The notes below the pieces were generated by a model. That model was not told the DNA's origin, ran no database searches, and saw only the letters and a program-made list of their open reading frames with translations. From Pseudopelagicola sp. (lineage in GTDB: Bacteria > Pseudomonadota > Alphaproteobacteria > Rhodobacterales > Rhodobacteraceae), in contig JAPHRE010000020.1 in NCBI GenBank assembly GCA_026195905.1, forward strand, positions 1 to 41,938: 41,938 nucleotides of DNA. Reading direction: 5' to 3'. Positions 8,253-16,731 of the stretch are shown here, one piece after another (the first letter of the stretch is position 1; every line of letters starts with the position of its first letter). Made by a program: the position numbers and the translations under genes.

Positions 8253-9218
8253 TCACAGGAAGCAGGCGGCGGCGAAAAACAGCAAAGGGATCAGGCCGGT
8301 ATTGCGATTGGCCCGAAAGAGCCTCAGCAGTGTCGGGTTGTCCTCGGGATCAAAGCGGCGCAGTTGCCATTGCATGTGCCAGCCCATTGCCCACGGTCCG
8401 GCCAAGGCAACCACAAGCGCCAGCGGGCTTTGGTCGCGGGCGGCAAGGTAGGTGGCGATGCTCATCAGGGCGACGGTTGCGACGAGGAAGCCCTGAAGCC
8501 ATTGCGGGGACTTGTCGGCAAAGAGGCGGGCGGTCGATTTGACGCCGATGAGGGCATCGTCCTCGGTATCCTGATGGGCGTAGATCGTATCGTAAAACAG
8601 GGTCCAGCAGATGCCGGCAGAATAGAGCACCACAGCCGGCCATGCGAGCGTGCCGGTATGGGCGGTCCATGCCAGAAGCGCGCCCCAGTTGAAGGCGAGG
8701 CCGAGGAAGATTTGCGGCCACCAAGTAAAGCGTTTGGCAAAGGGGTAGATCGCCACGGGGGCGAGCGACAGGATGCCAAGCAGGATTGCGTTGGTATGGA
8801 AGGTCAGCAGGATCGCCAGCGCGATGAGCGATTGGGCGGCCATATAGGCGACGGCCTGACGGGTGGTGACTTGGCCCGAGGGGATGGGGCGTGAGCGGGT
8901 GCGCGCGACGCTGCCGTCGATGTCGCGGTCGGTGATGTCGTTCCATGTGCAGCCCGCGCCGCGCATGAGCCACGCACCAAGGCCGCAGCCCACGGCGATC
9001 CAGAGGTCTTCAAGCCGCGCCTGTCCGTCGTGCAGCATGGCGAGCAGCAGGCTCATCCAGCAGGGCAGGAGCAAAAGCCATGTGCCAATCGGGCGGTCGG
9101 CGCGCGACAGGCGCAGGTAGGGACGGGTTGCGGCGGGGGCCAGGTGATCGACCCAGTTGCCGCGCACGGCGTCGGAAACCTGGCCTTGAGGCTCTGGCAT
9201 TGGCGGGATGTTGGCCAT
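8253..9218 (-). CDS. ubiA: 4-hydroxybenzoate polyprenyltransferase
   Basis: An integral-membrane prenyltransferase that attaches the polyprenyl tail to 4-hydroxybenzoate in ubiquinone synthesis. Both Asp-rich motifs of the UbiA family are present: NDITDRDID (Asn93, Asp94, Asp97, Asp101), and YDTIYAHQDTEDD with Asp210, Asp217 and Asp221. About eight hydrophobic helices follow the family pattern. Starting at the ATG at 9218 gives 321 residues, near the usual length. This start lies only 11 bases from the divergent rsmE ATG and has no Shine-Dalgarno sequence, so an internal start such as the ATG at 9200 is possible. A polyprenyl diphosphate synthase for the same pathway is encoded at 38254-39255. 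Confidence 0.95.
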   Translation of the reverse strand: MANIPPMPEPQGQVSDAVRGNWVDHLAPAATRPYLRLSRADRPIGTWLLLLPCWMSLLLAMLHDGQARLEDLWIAVGCGLGAWLMRGAGCTWNDITDRDIDGSVARTRSRPIPSGQVTTRQAVAYMAAQSLIALAILLTFHTNAILLGILSLAPVAIYPFAKRFTWWPQIFLGLAFNWGALLAWTAHTGTLAWPAVVLYSAGICWTLFYDTIYAHQDTEDDALIGVKSTARLFADKSPQWLQGFLVATVALMSIATYLAARDQSPLALVVALAGPWAMGWHMQWQLRRFDPEDNPTLLRLFRANRNTGLIPLLFFAAACFL

Positions 9219-9229
9219 AAGAAGGGTCC

Positions 9230-9973
9230 ATGAAACAAGCAAAAGTCAGGCTTTATGTAGAGCACCCGTTGGGGGAAGAGCAAACGGTTCCTCTGGATCG
9301 TGATCAGGCGCATTACCTGTTTGGGGTGATGCGGATGGGGGTTGGCGATCCGGTTTTGGTCTTTAACGGCCAAGACGGGGAATGGTGCGCGGTTGTGGCC
9401 GAGGCGGGCAAGCGCGGCGGTGTTTTGGCCTGTGAGGCGCAGACCAAGCCGCTGCAAATGCCGCCTGATCTTTGGCTTTTGTTTGCGCCGATCAAGAAGG
9501 CGCGCACCGATTTCATCGTGGAAAAGGCCGCCGAGATGGGCGCGGCGCGGATCATGCCGGTGCAGACCGCGTTTACCAATTCCGAGCGTATCCGGCAGGA
9601 TCGGTTGCAGGCCCATGCGGTCGAGGCGGCAGAGCAATGCGGCGGCACCTATGTGCCGGAAGTTTGCGATTTGCAAAAGCTCGACCGGGTGCTGGCCGAT
9701 TGGCCCGAGGGGCGGCAATTGATGTTTTGCGACGAGGCCGAGGTTGGCGCGGCGAAAGCGCTTGGCGCGGCGGGGGTCGGGCCTTGGGCGATCCTGATTG
9801 GCCCGGAAGGCGGTTTTTCCGATGCGGAGCGGGCGCGGCTCGCGGCGCTGCCCTTCGCGCATGTGGTCAGCCTTGGGCCGCGTATCCTGCGCGCCGATAC
9901 GGCGGCGGTTGCGGCAATGACGGTCTGGCAGCAGGCATTGGGAGATTGGGGGGAGGCCGGGCATGATCCGTAA
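9230..9973 (+). CDS. rsmE: 16S rRNA (uracil-1498-N3)-methyltransferase
   Basis: A SPOUT-fold methyltransferase that modifies U1498 of 16S rRNA. The diagnostic C-terminal knot motifs are ILIGPEGGFSDAE and LGPRILRADTAAVAA. The N-terminal PUA-like part contains the short DRDQAHYLFGVMRMGVGD segment. Length is 247 residues, as expected. The ATG is preceded by AGAAGGG, which sits inside the first codons of divergent ubiA. It starts a plus-strand run with GNAT, a membrane protein and gshA, and overlaps the GNAT start by 11 bases. The rsmE-gshA pairing is familiar in Rhodobacteraceae. Confidence 0.95.
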   Translation: MKQAKVRLYVEHPLGEEQTVPLDRDQAHYLFGVMRMGVGDPVLVFNGQDGEWCAVVAEAGKRGGVLACEAQTKPLQMPPDLWLLFAPIKKARTDFIVEKAAEMGAARIMPVQTAFTNSERIRQDRLQAHAVEAAEQCGGTYVPEVCDLQKLDRVLADWPEGRQLMFCDEAEVGAAKALGAAGVGPWAILIGPEGGFSDAERARLAALPFAHVVSLGPRILRADTAAVAAMTVWQQALGDWGEAGHDP

Positions 9974-10814
9974 GGCAGAAGAAAACGACATCCCGGCGAT
10001 GATGGCCTTTCTTGAGGGGCGCATTGCGTCGTCGATGTTCCTTTTGGGCAATCTTGAGCGGTTCAGTATCGACAATCGCGACCATCCCTATGGCACGGCG
10101 TTTTTCCTACGGGAAACGGGCGACGGGATCACCGGGATTTTCGGGGCGACCAATGGCGGGATGCTGCTATGTCAATTGCCGGGGATCGGCGCGACCGAGG
10201 CGCAGACCTATGCGCATCTGTTGCAGGGCTATGTGCTTCGGGGCATGACCGGCGAGGCCGAGCAGGTGGCGACAATCCTTGAGGCATTGCCGTTCGAGGC
10301 AGAGGCGCTCAGGGTCAATGATGTCGATCCGCTCTATATGATCGAATTGGCGCAGGTCGGTGAGAGCGATGCGGTCGTGCGCGCGCCGGGGGCCGAGGAC
10401 AAGGCGCTTTTGACCGAATGGTTCCGGCAGATGGACGAGGACAATGGGCTTGGCGAAGGCGGCGATATGCGCCCTCTAGAGGTGCGGGCCGAGGAGGCGA
10501 TTGCCTCGGAGGTGGTCTGGATTCTCGAAGGGGATGACGGGCCGGTGGCGATGAGCGCGGTCAACGCCCATGCGGGCCATGCGGTGCAGATTGGCGGCGT
10601 TTTTGTGCGCCGCGATCGGCGCGGACAGGGGCTTGCGGCGCAGGTTGTCACAGCACAATTGGCCGAGTTGCGCGAGGAAGGGTTTGCGCGCGCGATCCTG
10701 TTTGCGGGATCAGATACGGCCGCGCGGGTTTATGAAAAGATCGGGTTTCAGCGGGTCGGGGAGTATCGCGTCGCTCTCTTGGCCGATCCCGTGCCGCTTG
10801 GGGCGCTACGATGA
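9963..10814 (+). CDS. GNAT-family N-acetyltransferase
   Basis: A 283-residue protein whose C-terminal half (about 125-283) is a GNAT domain. The acetyl-CoA pyrophosphate loop is RRDRRGQGLAAQVV, preceded by the strand AVQIGGVFV and followed by LFAGSDTAARVYEKIGF, the usual closing element. The N-terminal half also resembles a degenerate GNAT fold, so it may be a double-domain enzyme. Substrate unknown. It overlaps rsmE by 11 bases with GGGAGG upstream of its ATG, and its stop overlaps the next gene as ATGA, so it belongs to the rsmE transcript. Confidence 0.88.
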   Translation: MIRKAEENDIPAMMAFLEGRIASSMFLLGNLERFSIDNRDHPYGTAFFLRETGDGITGIFGATNGGMLLCQLPGIGATEAQTYAHLLQGYVLRGMTGEAEQVATILEALPFEAEALRVNDVDPLYMIELAQVGESDAVVRAPGAEDKALLTEWFRQMDEDNGLGEGGDMRPLEVRAEEAIASEVVWILEGDDGPVAMSAVNAHAGHAVQIGGVFVRRDRRGQGLAAQVVTAQLAELREEGFARAILFAGSDTAARVYEKIGFQRVGEYRVALLADPVPLGALR

Positions 10815-11329
10815 GTTTCATCCGACCAGAGGCGCGCGCGGCGATCCTGCGGTGGCGCGAGGTATGCGTTGGGGTGGGTATCCTTGGCCTCGGGCTATGG
10901 GCCGCGAGCGGTTTTGGGATTTTGCGTTGGGTCGGCTATGGCATTTTTCTAGTCGGGACGCTTGTTGTCTTTACCGGGGTGCAACGGGCGCGGTTTCGCA
11001 CCGGCGAGGGCGGGCCGGGCGTTGTGCAGGTCGATGAGGGCGAGGTCATGTATTATGGCCCGTTGTCAGGCGGATCGGTCGCGTTGCGCGATGTGAGCCG
11101 GATCGAGCTTGCCGGGAGCGGCGCGGCGACGGTCTGGCGGTTATATCAGCCGGGGCAGGCGGTGCTTGTCATTCCGAGCAATGCGGAAGGGGCCGAGGCG
11201 CTCTTTGATGCCTTTGCTACATTGCCGGGAATGCGCACCGGGCAGATGCTCTATGCGCTCAACAATCGCGAGAACGGGGCAGATCACCCTGTCGTGATCT
11301 GGTCATCGGGTGCCGCACGGCTACATTGA
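10811..11329 (+). CDS. Small two-helix membrane protein, unknown function
   Basis: 172 residues with two adjacent hydrophobic segments (about 19-36 and 39-56, GVGILGLGLWAASGFGIL and WVGYGIFLVGTLVVFTGV). A soluble domain of about 110 residues follows; its strand-rich text (VVQVDEGEVMYYGPLSGG) resembles small membrane-linked PH-like or bacterial SHOCT-type domains. I cannot assign a family. The ATGA overlap with the GNAT gene and the 62-base gap to gshA point to one operon. No catalytic motif is visible. Confidence 0.75.
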   Translation: MSFIRPEARAAILRWREVCVGVGILGLGLWAASGFGILRWVGYGIFLVGTLVVFTGVQRARFRTGEGGPGVVQVDEGEVMYYGPLSGGSVALRDVSRIELAGSGAATVWRLYQPGQAVLVIPSNAEGAEALFDAFATLPGMRTGQMLYALNNRENGADHPVVIWSSGAARLH

Positions 11330-11391
11330 CACCGTTGCGTTTTACACGCATCCCTGACCGACATGCCAAGACACAGGACCGGAGACCAGCG

Positions 11392-12762
11392 ATGTCCATC
11401 CCCCAATCCGGCGGCGGGCCGATTGAACACCATTCCCAGCTTGCCGAGTATCTCGAATCCGGGTGCAAGCCTCGGGAAGAGTGGAAGATCGGGACCGAGC
11501 ACGAGAAATTCGGTTATTGCAAAGAGACGCTCAAGCCGCTGCCCTATGAGGGCGAGCGGTCGATCCTCGCGGTTCTTGAGGGGCTGCGCGACGGGCACGG
11601 ATGGTCGCCTGTCGAGGAGGCGGGCAAGCTTATCGGGTTGGAAAAGGACGGCGCGAATGTCTCGCTTGAACCCGGCGGGCAGCTAGAGCTTTCGGGCGCA
11701 CCGCTCGACAACATCCATCAGACCTGTGACGAGGTGAACCGTCACCTTGCAGACGTGAAGGATATTTCCGACAAGATCGGGGTTGGGTTTATCGGGCTTG
11801 GCGCGGCGCCGGTCTGGAGCCATGAAGAGATGCCGCAGATGCCCAAGGGGCGCTATCGGCTGATGACCGATTACATGGATGAGGTCGGCACTATGGGGAA
11901 ATCCATGATGTACCGGACCTGCACCGTGCAGGTGAACCTTGATTTTGGGTCCGAGGCGGACATGGTGCAAAAGCTGCGCGTGGCGCTTGCCTTGCAGCCG
12001 GTGGCCACGGCGCTTTTTGCCAATTCGCCGTTCTTTGATGGCAAGGTCAACGGGCATAAGTCGTGGCGTTCGCGTATTTGGCGCGATCTTGATCCGGCGC
12101 GCACAGGCATGTTGCCGTTCGTGTTTGACGAGGGGTTCGGGTTTGAGGCCTGGGTCGAGTATGCGCTCGATGTGCCGATGTATTTCGTTTACCGCGATGG
12201 CGAGTATATCAACGCGCTGGGCCAGTCGTTCCGCGATTTCCTCAAGGGGGAATTGCCCGCGCTCCCCGGCGAGACGCCGACCCTGAGCGATTGGGCGGAT
12301 CACCTGACGACGGTGTTCCCTGAGGCGCGGATCAAGAAATATATGGAAATGCGCGGCGCGGATGGCGGCCCGTGGCGGCGGCTTTGTGCGCTTCCGGCGT
12401 TTTGGGTCGGGTTGATGTATGACCAATCTGCGTTGGATGCGGCGTGGGATCTTGTGAAGGGTTGGGACACGGAAACACGCGAAATGCTACGCGTGTCGGC
12501 CAGCGTTGACGGGCTACAGGCGCAGGCGGGGGATGTGCGGATGCACGACCTTGCGCGCGAGGTTTTGGCGATTTCAGAGGCGGGCCTCAAGGCGCGGGGA
12601 CGTGTCGGGGCCGGGGGGCTTGTCCCCGATGAGACGCATTTCCTCGACGCGCTCAAGGAAAGCGTCGAGAGCGGCAAAGTCCCGGCGGATGAGTTGCTCG
12701 ACCATTACTACGGCGATTGGGACGGCGATCTTGACCGGATTTACAAAGAGTTCAGTTACTGA
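11392..12762 (+). CDS. gshA: Glutamate-cysteine ligase (alphaproteobacterial/plant type)
   Basis: Catalyses the first step of glutathione synthesis, joining glutamate and cysteine with ATP. The 456 residues match the GCS2-like clade shared by alphaproteobacteria and plants: EEWKIGTEHEKFGY near the N-terminus, NVSLEPGGQLELSGAP, the MYRTCTVQVNLDFGSE substrate strand and RSRIWRDLDPARTG. The start at 11392 is supported by CGGAG eight bases upstream. An upstream in-frame start at 11326 would overlap the previous gene and add an unrelated tail. The gene ends just before a strong hairpin at 12772-12793. Confidence 0.95.
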   Translation: MSIPQSGGGPIEHHSQLAEYLESGCKPREEWKIGTEHEKFGYCKETLKPLPYEGERSILAVLEGLRDGHGWSPVEEAGKLIGLEKDGANVSLEPGGQLELSGAPLDNIHQTCDEVNRHLADVKDISDKIGVGFIGLGAAPVWSHEEMPQMPKGRYRLMTDYMDEVGTMGKSMMYRTCTVQVNLDFGSEADMVQKLRVALALQPVATALFANSPFFDGKVNGHKSWRSRIWRDLDPARTGMLPFVFDEGFGFEAWVEYALDVPMYFVYRDGEYINALGQSFRDFLKGELPALPGETPTLSDWADHLTTVFPEARIKKYMEMRGADGGPWRRLCALPAFWVGLMYDQSALDAAWDLVKGWDTETREMLRVSASVDGLQAQAGDVRMHDLAREVLAISEAGLKARGRVGAGGLVPDETHFLDALKESVESGKVPADELLDHYYGDWDGDLDRIYKEFSY

Positions 12763-12771
12763 GCTTGAAGA

Positions 12772-12793
12772 GGGCGGGCCGATGGGCCTGCCC
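12772..12793. terminator. Hairpin between convergent gshA and DUF805 gene
   Basis: GGGCGGGCC pairs with GGCCTGCCC across a GATG loop, giving nine pairs including one G-T. It begins 10 bases after the gshA stop and ends 5 bases before the stop of the convergent gene, so it probably serves both directions. No T-run follows on either strand. Confidence 0.5.
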
Positions 12794-12798
12794 CTTGC

Positions 12799-13164
12799 CT
12801 ATCGGACGTGCGGTTCCGGGCCGTAACGGTTCGGGCCGGACGTGCCTGGCTGAATAAACCAGTATATCAGGACGACGAGGCCGACCAACGGGATCAGGCA
12901 GATCAGAACCCACCAGCCGGATTTGTCGAGATCATGCAGGCGGCGCACCGTCACTGCGAGATTAGGCAACAGGATCACCAGCGAAAGCAGCGAGGTGAGC
13001 GGGAGCGCGCTCGCGCTGCCAAAGAGGCTTTGGTCAAGGAGACTGGTGACGAACTGGGCGATGAATAGGAACAGGACGAAATACCAGTATTCCGGTCGGC
13101 GCGCGCGACCGTTGAAATCGACATATTTAGAAAAGCAGGTCTTGATGGCTGTTGAGAAATTCAT
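12799..13164 (-). CDS. DUF805 membrane protein
   Basis: A 121-residue protein with the DUF805 layout: the N-terminal amphipathic start FSKYVDFNGRARRPEYWYF, four hydrophobic helices, and the conserved TVRRLHDLDKSGWWVL element before the third helix. Function of the family is unknown. The ATG has an excellent GAGGAGG seven bases upstream. A second, longer DUF805 gene lies 146 bases upstream on the same strand, separated by an intrinsic terminator, so the two are probably expressed separately despite sharing ancestry. Confidence 0.88.
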   Translation of the reverse strand: MNFSTAIKTCFSKYVDFNGRARRPEYWYFVLFLFIAQFVTSLLDQSLFGSASALPLTSLLSLVILLPNLAVTVRRLHDLDKSGWWVLICLIPLVGLVVLIYWFIQPGTSGPNRYGPEPHVR

Positions 13165-13247
13165 CGGTCTGCCTCCTCGCCAGATAGTCCCTTTGAATGG
13201 CGCAAGCGTAGCGCGGCGGATCGCGTGGCGGCAATAAAAAAGGCAAA

Positions 13248-13271
13248 CCCCACATCGCAGGGGATGTGGGG
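13248..13271. terminator. Bidirectional intrinsic terminator
   Basis: A perfect 9-bp stem (CCCCACATC / GATGTGGGG) with a 6-base loop. It is flanked by TTTTT at 13277-13281 on the plus strand and by a T-run (TTTTTT, 13237-13242) on the minus strand. It lies between the two DUF805 genes and would end the minus-strand message of the longer one. Confidence 0.75.
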
Positions 13272-13310
13272 CGCGGTTTTTAGATCCATTTTTCGGCTTT
13301 TGAGGGCGTG

Positions 13311-13871
13311 TTATCCCGCTTGCGATTGCAAAACCCGTTTGCGGTAGTATTCGCGGATTTCGGCTTTGCGGGCGGCGATGGCGGCGGGGTCGGGTTCGTC
13401 GTGCAGGCGGTCGAGGATGGCGTAGGCTTGCATCGGGTTATTGCGGGGGTGGCTGGTGTCTGATCCCCGGCGCGGATGTGCGTGGGTCGGGTTTGGCGTC
13501 GGGCCATAGATATTGTCATCCCGCTGGGACGGCAGAAGCATCAGGATCAGAAACCAGATGCCGCCGATCAAGGGCGCCAGCATAATGAGATACCAAAAGC
13601 CCGAGCGGCCCGAGTCGTGCAGGCGGCGGATGGTGACGGTGAAATTGGCCGGAGTGATCAGCATCGCGACCACGAAGGAGGCGTATTCAAGCGGGTTTAG
13701 GGGCGGTGGGGTCGTGGCATTCAGGTGGCGGGAGATGTCGAGCCATGTCGCGCCGCTCAGGACGATCAGGGCAATCAAGCCCCACCACCAGTATTCGGCG
13801 CGTGTTGCGCGGCCGCGCAGTTGAAAGGATTTGAAAATAACAGATTCCGCGGCGGCGATTGGACCCATCAT
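13311..13871 (-). CDS. DUF805 membrane protein with C-terminal extension
   Basis: 186 residues. The first 115 are a DUF805 domain: FQLRGRATRAEYWWW at the N-terminus, hydrophobic helices, and TIRRLHDSGRSGFWYLI. After the usual end (NIYGPTPNP) comes a polar extension of about 70 residues with His/Pro/Arg-rich sequence and a final charged helix (AAIAARKAEIREYYRKRV). Such a tail is not part of the core family and could face the cytoplasm as a binding region. GGAG lies nine bases before the double ATG. It is a paralogue of the 121-residue gene downstream. Function unknown. Confidence 0.85.
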   Translation of the reverse strand: MMGPIAAAESVIFKSFQLRGRATRAEYWWWGLIALIVLSGATWLDISRHLNATTPPPLNPLEYASFVVAMLITPANFTVTIRRLHDSGRSGFWYLIMLAPLIGGIWFLILMLLPSQRDDNIYGPTPNPTHAHPRRGSDTSHPRNNPMQAYAILDRLHDEPDPAAIAARKAEIREYYRKRVLQSQAG

Positions 13872-13957
13872 GCGAATAACTCCAGATTGCGAGTGACATA
13901 TCTTGGCATCGCAAGAGAAAGCGGCGCATTCATGGCGCGCGGGGGACCGCTCAGGGG

Positions 13958-14836
13958 CTATTGCGGGGAATGTGGGGGCAAAAACCCTCTGCGCGTGATG
14001 TCAAAGCCGGTTTCGCCAATGCTGCGCCAGTCGACATGCACCAGCGTTTCGAGGTTTTGCCACGGGGGCGGCCCAAGGCGCTTCAACCTGTAGCGGCCCG
14101 AGCGCCAGAACATGAAATGCAGGTAGGCGTATTGATCCTTCGCCCCGCGTGCGTCGGTCAACACACCTTTGTGCCAGTGGAAATGATGCGGCGTCGGTTT
14201 GCCATCGGGCCAGAGGCCGCCACGGTCGGGCATGGAATGCATCTCGTGCCAGAGCACCTTGTAGCGCCGCCAAGGGGGATGCCATTTGCGCGGGTCAAGT
14301 CGGCGGCCAAACGCGCGTTCGTCAAAGCCCCGGTGTTTGGGGTCTGCGATTTGGCGGCGCCAAAAGGGTGTCTTGCGCCATACGCGGGTCATGCGGGGGG
14401 TGTTCTGCATCACCGTGAGATGCCCGGCTTGAAGGTTGGCGTGGCTCGAGATGATTTCGTAGCTCGCAAGGCGTTCCGGCGTCAGTTCACAGGCGAGTTG
14501 GCCGTAGATGATATCGTTGTCGGTATAGCCGAAATGCGTAAAGCCGTGGAGATCATCGGCAAACATCTCCCCGATCAGGGGCATATAATCGCAGATTTTA
14601 TAGGCGTTTTCGGGGGCCAGAGAGAGGCCGGTCACATCGGAAGCGCGGGCCGTGAACTCCGCCAGTGACATCGGCATGAAGACTACGTTGGGCGGCTGGC
14701 ACGGGGGCGGCTCTTGGTCGGTGGGCACGAGCCATGTGACCTCGGGGTTCCAGCGGCAGCTTTCGAAATAGAGGTTGATCCATTCCGGCCAAGGGCCGAA
14801 CCAAGGGGAAAACAGGGCCAGTCGATGTCGGGGCAT
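13958..14836 (-). CDS. DUF6625-like protein (putative glycosyltransferase-type fold)
   Basis: A 292-residue soluble protein. Its N-terminus (LALFSPWFGPWPEWINLYFE, then SCRWNPEVTWLV) and the middle motif AYKICDYMPLIGEMF with FTHFGYTDNDIIYGQL resemble DUF6625 proteins found in polysaccharide loci. The D-N-D triplet in that motif recalls the DxD metal site of GT-A glycosyltransferases. Family naming is from memory. It is the last gene of the pyrB-led operon, three bases after plsY. Its link with phospholipid synthesis or the membrane is unknown. Confidence 0.72.
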   Translation of the reverse strand: MPRHRLALFSPWFGPWPEWINLYFESCRWNPEVTWLVPTDQEPPPCQPPNVVFMPMSLAEFTARASDVTGLSLAPENAYKICDYMPLIGEMFADDLHGFTHFGYTDNDIIYGQLACELTPERLASYEIISSHANLQAGHLTVMQNTPRMTRVWRKTPFWRRQIADPKHRGFDERAFGRRLDPRKWHPPWRRYKVLWHEMHSMPDRGGLWPDGKPTPHHFHWHKGVLTDARGAKDQYAYLHFMFWRSGRYRLKRLGPPPWQNLETLVHVDWRSIGETGFDITRRGFLPPHSPQ

Positions 14837-14839
14837 GGG

Positions 14840-15448
14840 TTATTTTTTCTTGCCGAATTTCGGCTCGGTTCCGGCGCGCAGGCGGCGGATGTTGTCGCGG
14901 TGACGCCAGAACACGAGAAGCGTTGTCGCGACCGCGAGGAAGAAAATCTGTGGCTGGCCAAGGACGATCGCCCAGACCGAGGAGGCGGCGGCGGCGACAA
15001 GGGCAGCGAGCGAAGAAATGCGCGCGGTGAGGCCGATGGCAAGCCATGTCAGGCAGGCGGCGATGCCTACGGGCCACGCCAGTGCCAGAAGCAGGCCGAG
15101 GAAGGTCGCCACGCCTTTGCCGCCGCGAAAGCCGAGCCAGACCGGGTAGCAATGTCCGACAAAGGCGAAGAGGCCGGCGATTTGCGCCGCGTCTTCGCCT
15201 GCGTAGGCGCGCGCGATGAGGACCGCGACCGCCCCCTTGCCACCGTCAAGCAGCAGCGTCGCGATGGCCGCCGGTTTGGAGCCGGTGCGCAGGACATTGG
15301 TCGCGCCGATATTGCCCGAGCCGATATCGCGCAGATTGCCGAGGCCAAGCGCTTTGGTGATGAGCATCCCGAAGGGCACCGCGCCAAGGAGATAGCCGAA
15401 AAAGGCCCACGCCAGAAGCGCGGGAAGGGTGTGGGCAATCTCGGGCAT
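14840..15448 (-). CDS. plsY: Acyl-phosphate:glycerol-3-phosphate acyltransferase
   Basis: The inner-membrane enzyme that acylates glycerol 3-phosphate from acyl phosphate, the first committed step of phospholipid synthesis. All three conserved PlsY motifs are visible: RDIGSGNIGATNVLR (motif 1), LLDGGKGAVAV (motif 2) and GFRGGKGVATFLG (motif 3). About five hydrophobic helices; 202 residues is the usual length. Its ATG overlaps the upstream dihydroorotase-like stop by one base (TGATG), so translation is coupled. The placement links lipid synthesis to the pyrimidine genes. Confidence 0.96.
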   Translation of the reverse strand: MPEIAHTLPALLAWAFFGYLLGAVPFGMLITKALGLGNLRDIGSGNIGATNVLRTGSKPAAIATLLLDGGKGAVAVLIARAYAGEDAAQIAGLFAFVGHCYPVWLGFRGGKGVATFLGLLLALAWPVGIAACLTWLAIGLTARISSLAALVAAAASSVWAIVLGQPQIFFLAVATTLLVFWRHRDNIRRLRAGTEPKFGKKK

Positions 15449-16728
15449 CAGTCTCTCCGGTAAACGGGCTCGCCGGCCACGTAGGTTGCAAGCACTTTAC
15501 CCTGCATCCTTGCGCCGTCAAACGGGGTATTCTTGGATTTTGAGTGCAGGGCGAAACGGTCGAGCACGAAAGGCGCGTCAGGATCAAAGAGCACGAGATC
15601 GGCGGGCGCGCCTTCGTCAAGGCGGCCTGAGGGCAGGCCGAGGCGGTTGGCGGGGTTGAGGGCCATTGCGCGGAACAGGTCTGGCAGGGTCAGGAACCCG
15701 TTGTGGTAAAGCTGCATCGCAGCGGGCAGAAGCGTTTCGAGCGCCACGGCCCCGGACGCGGCCTCTTCGAAGGGCAGGCGTTTGCTTTCTTCGTCCTGCG
15801 GTGTGTGCATCGACGAGATGATGTCGATCAGACCGGATTTCAGCGCCTCGATAATGGCAAGGCGGTCATCCTCGCTGCGCAGGGGCGGCTTGATCTTGAA
15901 GAAGGTGCGGTAGTCGGCGACGTCAAGGTCGTTGAGCGTCAGGTGATGGATTGAGGTGCCTGCGGTGATGTCGAGGCCGTTCTTCTTGGCGCGCGCAAGA
16001 GCGGGGAGGGCGCGCGCGGTGGTGATCTGATCCGCGTGGTATTTGACGCCGGTCATTTCCACGAGGGCGATATCGCGGTCCAGCCCCATACGCTCGGCCA
16101 TAGGCGAGACAGAGGGCAACCCGCGCAGCGTTGCGAATTTACCAGAGGTTGCGGCGGCCCCGGAAGACAGGCCCGGTTCCTGTGGATGCGCGATCACCAA
16201 CGCGCCAAGTGCGCGGGCATAGGTCATGGCGCGCGAAAGCACCTTGGTATCGGTCACGACATGGTCGCAATCGGTAAAGGCGATGGCCCCGGCATCAAGG
16301 AGAAAGCCGATTTCGGTCATCTCGCGACCATTGCGGCCTTTGGTCAGCGCGGCCATAGACAGCACATGCACCGGGGCGGCCTCATTGGCGCGACGCGCGA
16401 CAAACTCGAGCGCCTCGGGCGTGTCGAGCGCGGGCAGGGTATCGGGGCGAGTCACCATTGTGGTGACGCCTCCGGCGGCGGCGGCGGCCCCGGCGGTTTT
16501 GTAGCTTTCTTTGTGGCGTTCGCCCGGCTCGCAGACCTTGACGCCGATATCCACAATCCCCGGCGCAAGGCATTTGCCGCCGCAGTCGATCACCTCGGTC
16601 CCGTCGGGCACGACGACCTCGGGGCCGACGCCGGCGATTTTGCCCTCTTGGATCAGAAGGCTTCCGAGCGAGTCGGTCTCGCGTTCGGGATCAATCAGGC
16701 GGGCGTTGGTCAAGAGCAGGGAAGGCAT
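15448..16728 (-). CDS. Dihydroorotase homologue lacking metal ligands (PyrC'-like)
   Basis: A 426-residue amidohydrolase of the class I dihydroorotase family, next to pyrB in one operon. Known active enzymes bind zinc through a D-x-H-x-H motif after PG-x-V; here the segment is PGIVDIGVKVCEPGE, with Gly62 and Lys64 in place of the two histidines. The family's TDHAPH segment is SMHTPQDEE, so the catalytic Asp is also gone. The later histidines survive (ALVIAHPQEP and TSIHHLTLND). This pattern resembles the inactive PyrC' subunits that hold class A aspartate carbamoyltransferase dodecamers together in pseudomonads. I infer a structural role and an active dihydroorotase elsewhere. AAAGGA lies nine bases before the ATG. 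Genome annotation would likely call it pyrC. Confidence 0.85.
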   Translation of the reverse strand: MPSLLLTNARLIDPERETDSLGSLLIQEGKIAGVGPEVVVPDGTEVIDCGGKCLAPGIVDIGVKVCEPGERHKESYKTAGAAAAAGGVTTMVTRPDTLPALDTPEALEFVARRANEAAPVHVLSMAALTKGRNGREMTEIGFLLDAGAIAFTDCDHVVTDTKVLSRAMTYARALGALVIAHPQEPGLSSGAAATSGKFATLRGLPSVSPMAERMGLDRDIALVEMTGVKYHADQITTARALPALARAKKNGLDITAGTSIHHLTLNDLDVADYRTFFKIKPPLRSEDDRLAIIEALKSGLIDIISSMHTPQDEESKRLPFEEAASGAVALETLLPAAMQLYHNGFLTLPDLFRAMALNPANRLGLPSGRLDEGAPADLVLFDPDAPFVLDRFALHSKSKNTPFDGARMQGKVLATYVAGEPVYRRD

Positions 16729-16731
16729 GGG

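Noticed and set aside
9053-10075. A 340-codon minus-strand reading frame across rsmE
   Set aside because: It crosses ubiA and rsmE start regions and is Arg/Pro/His-rich, typical of an antisense frame.
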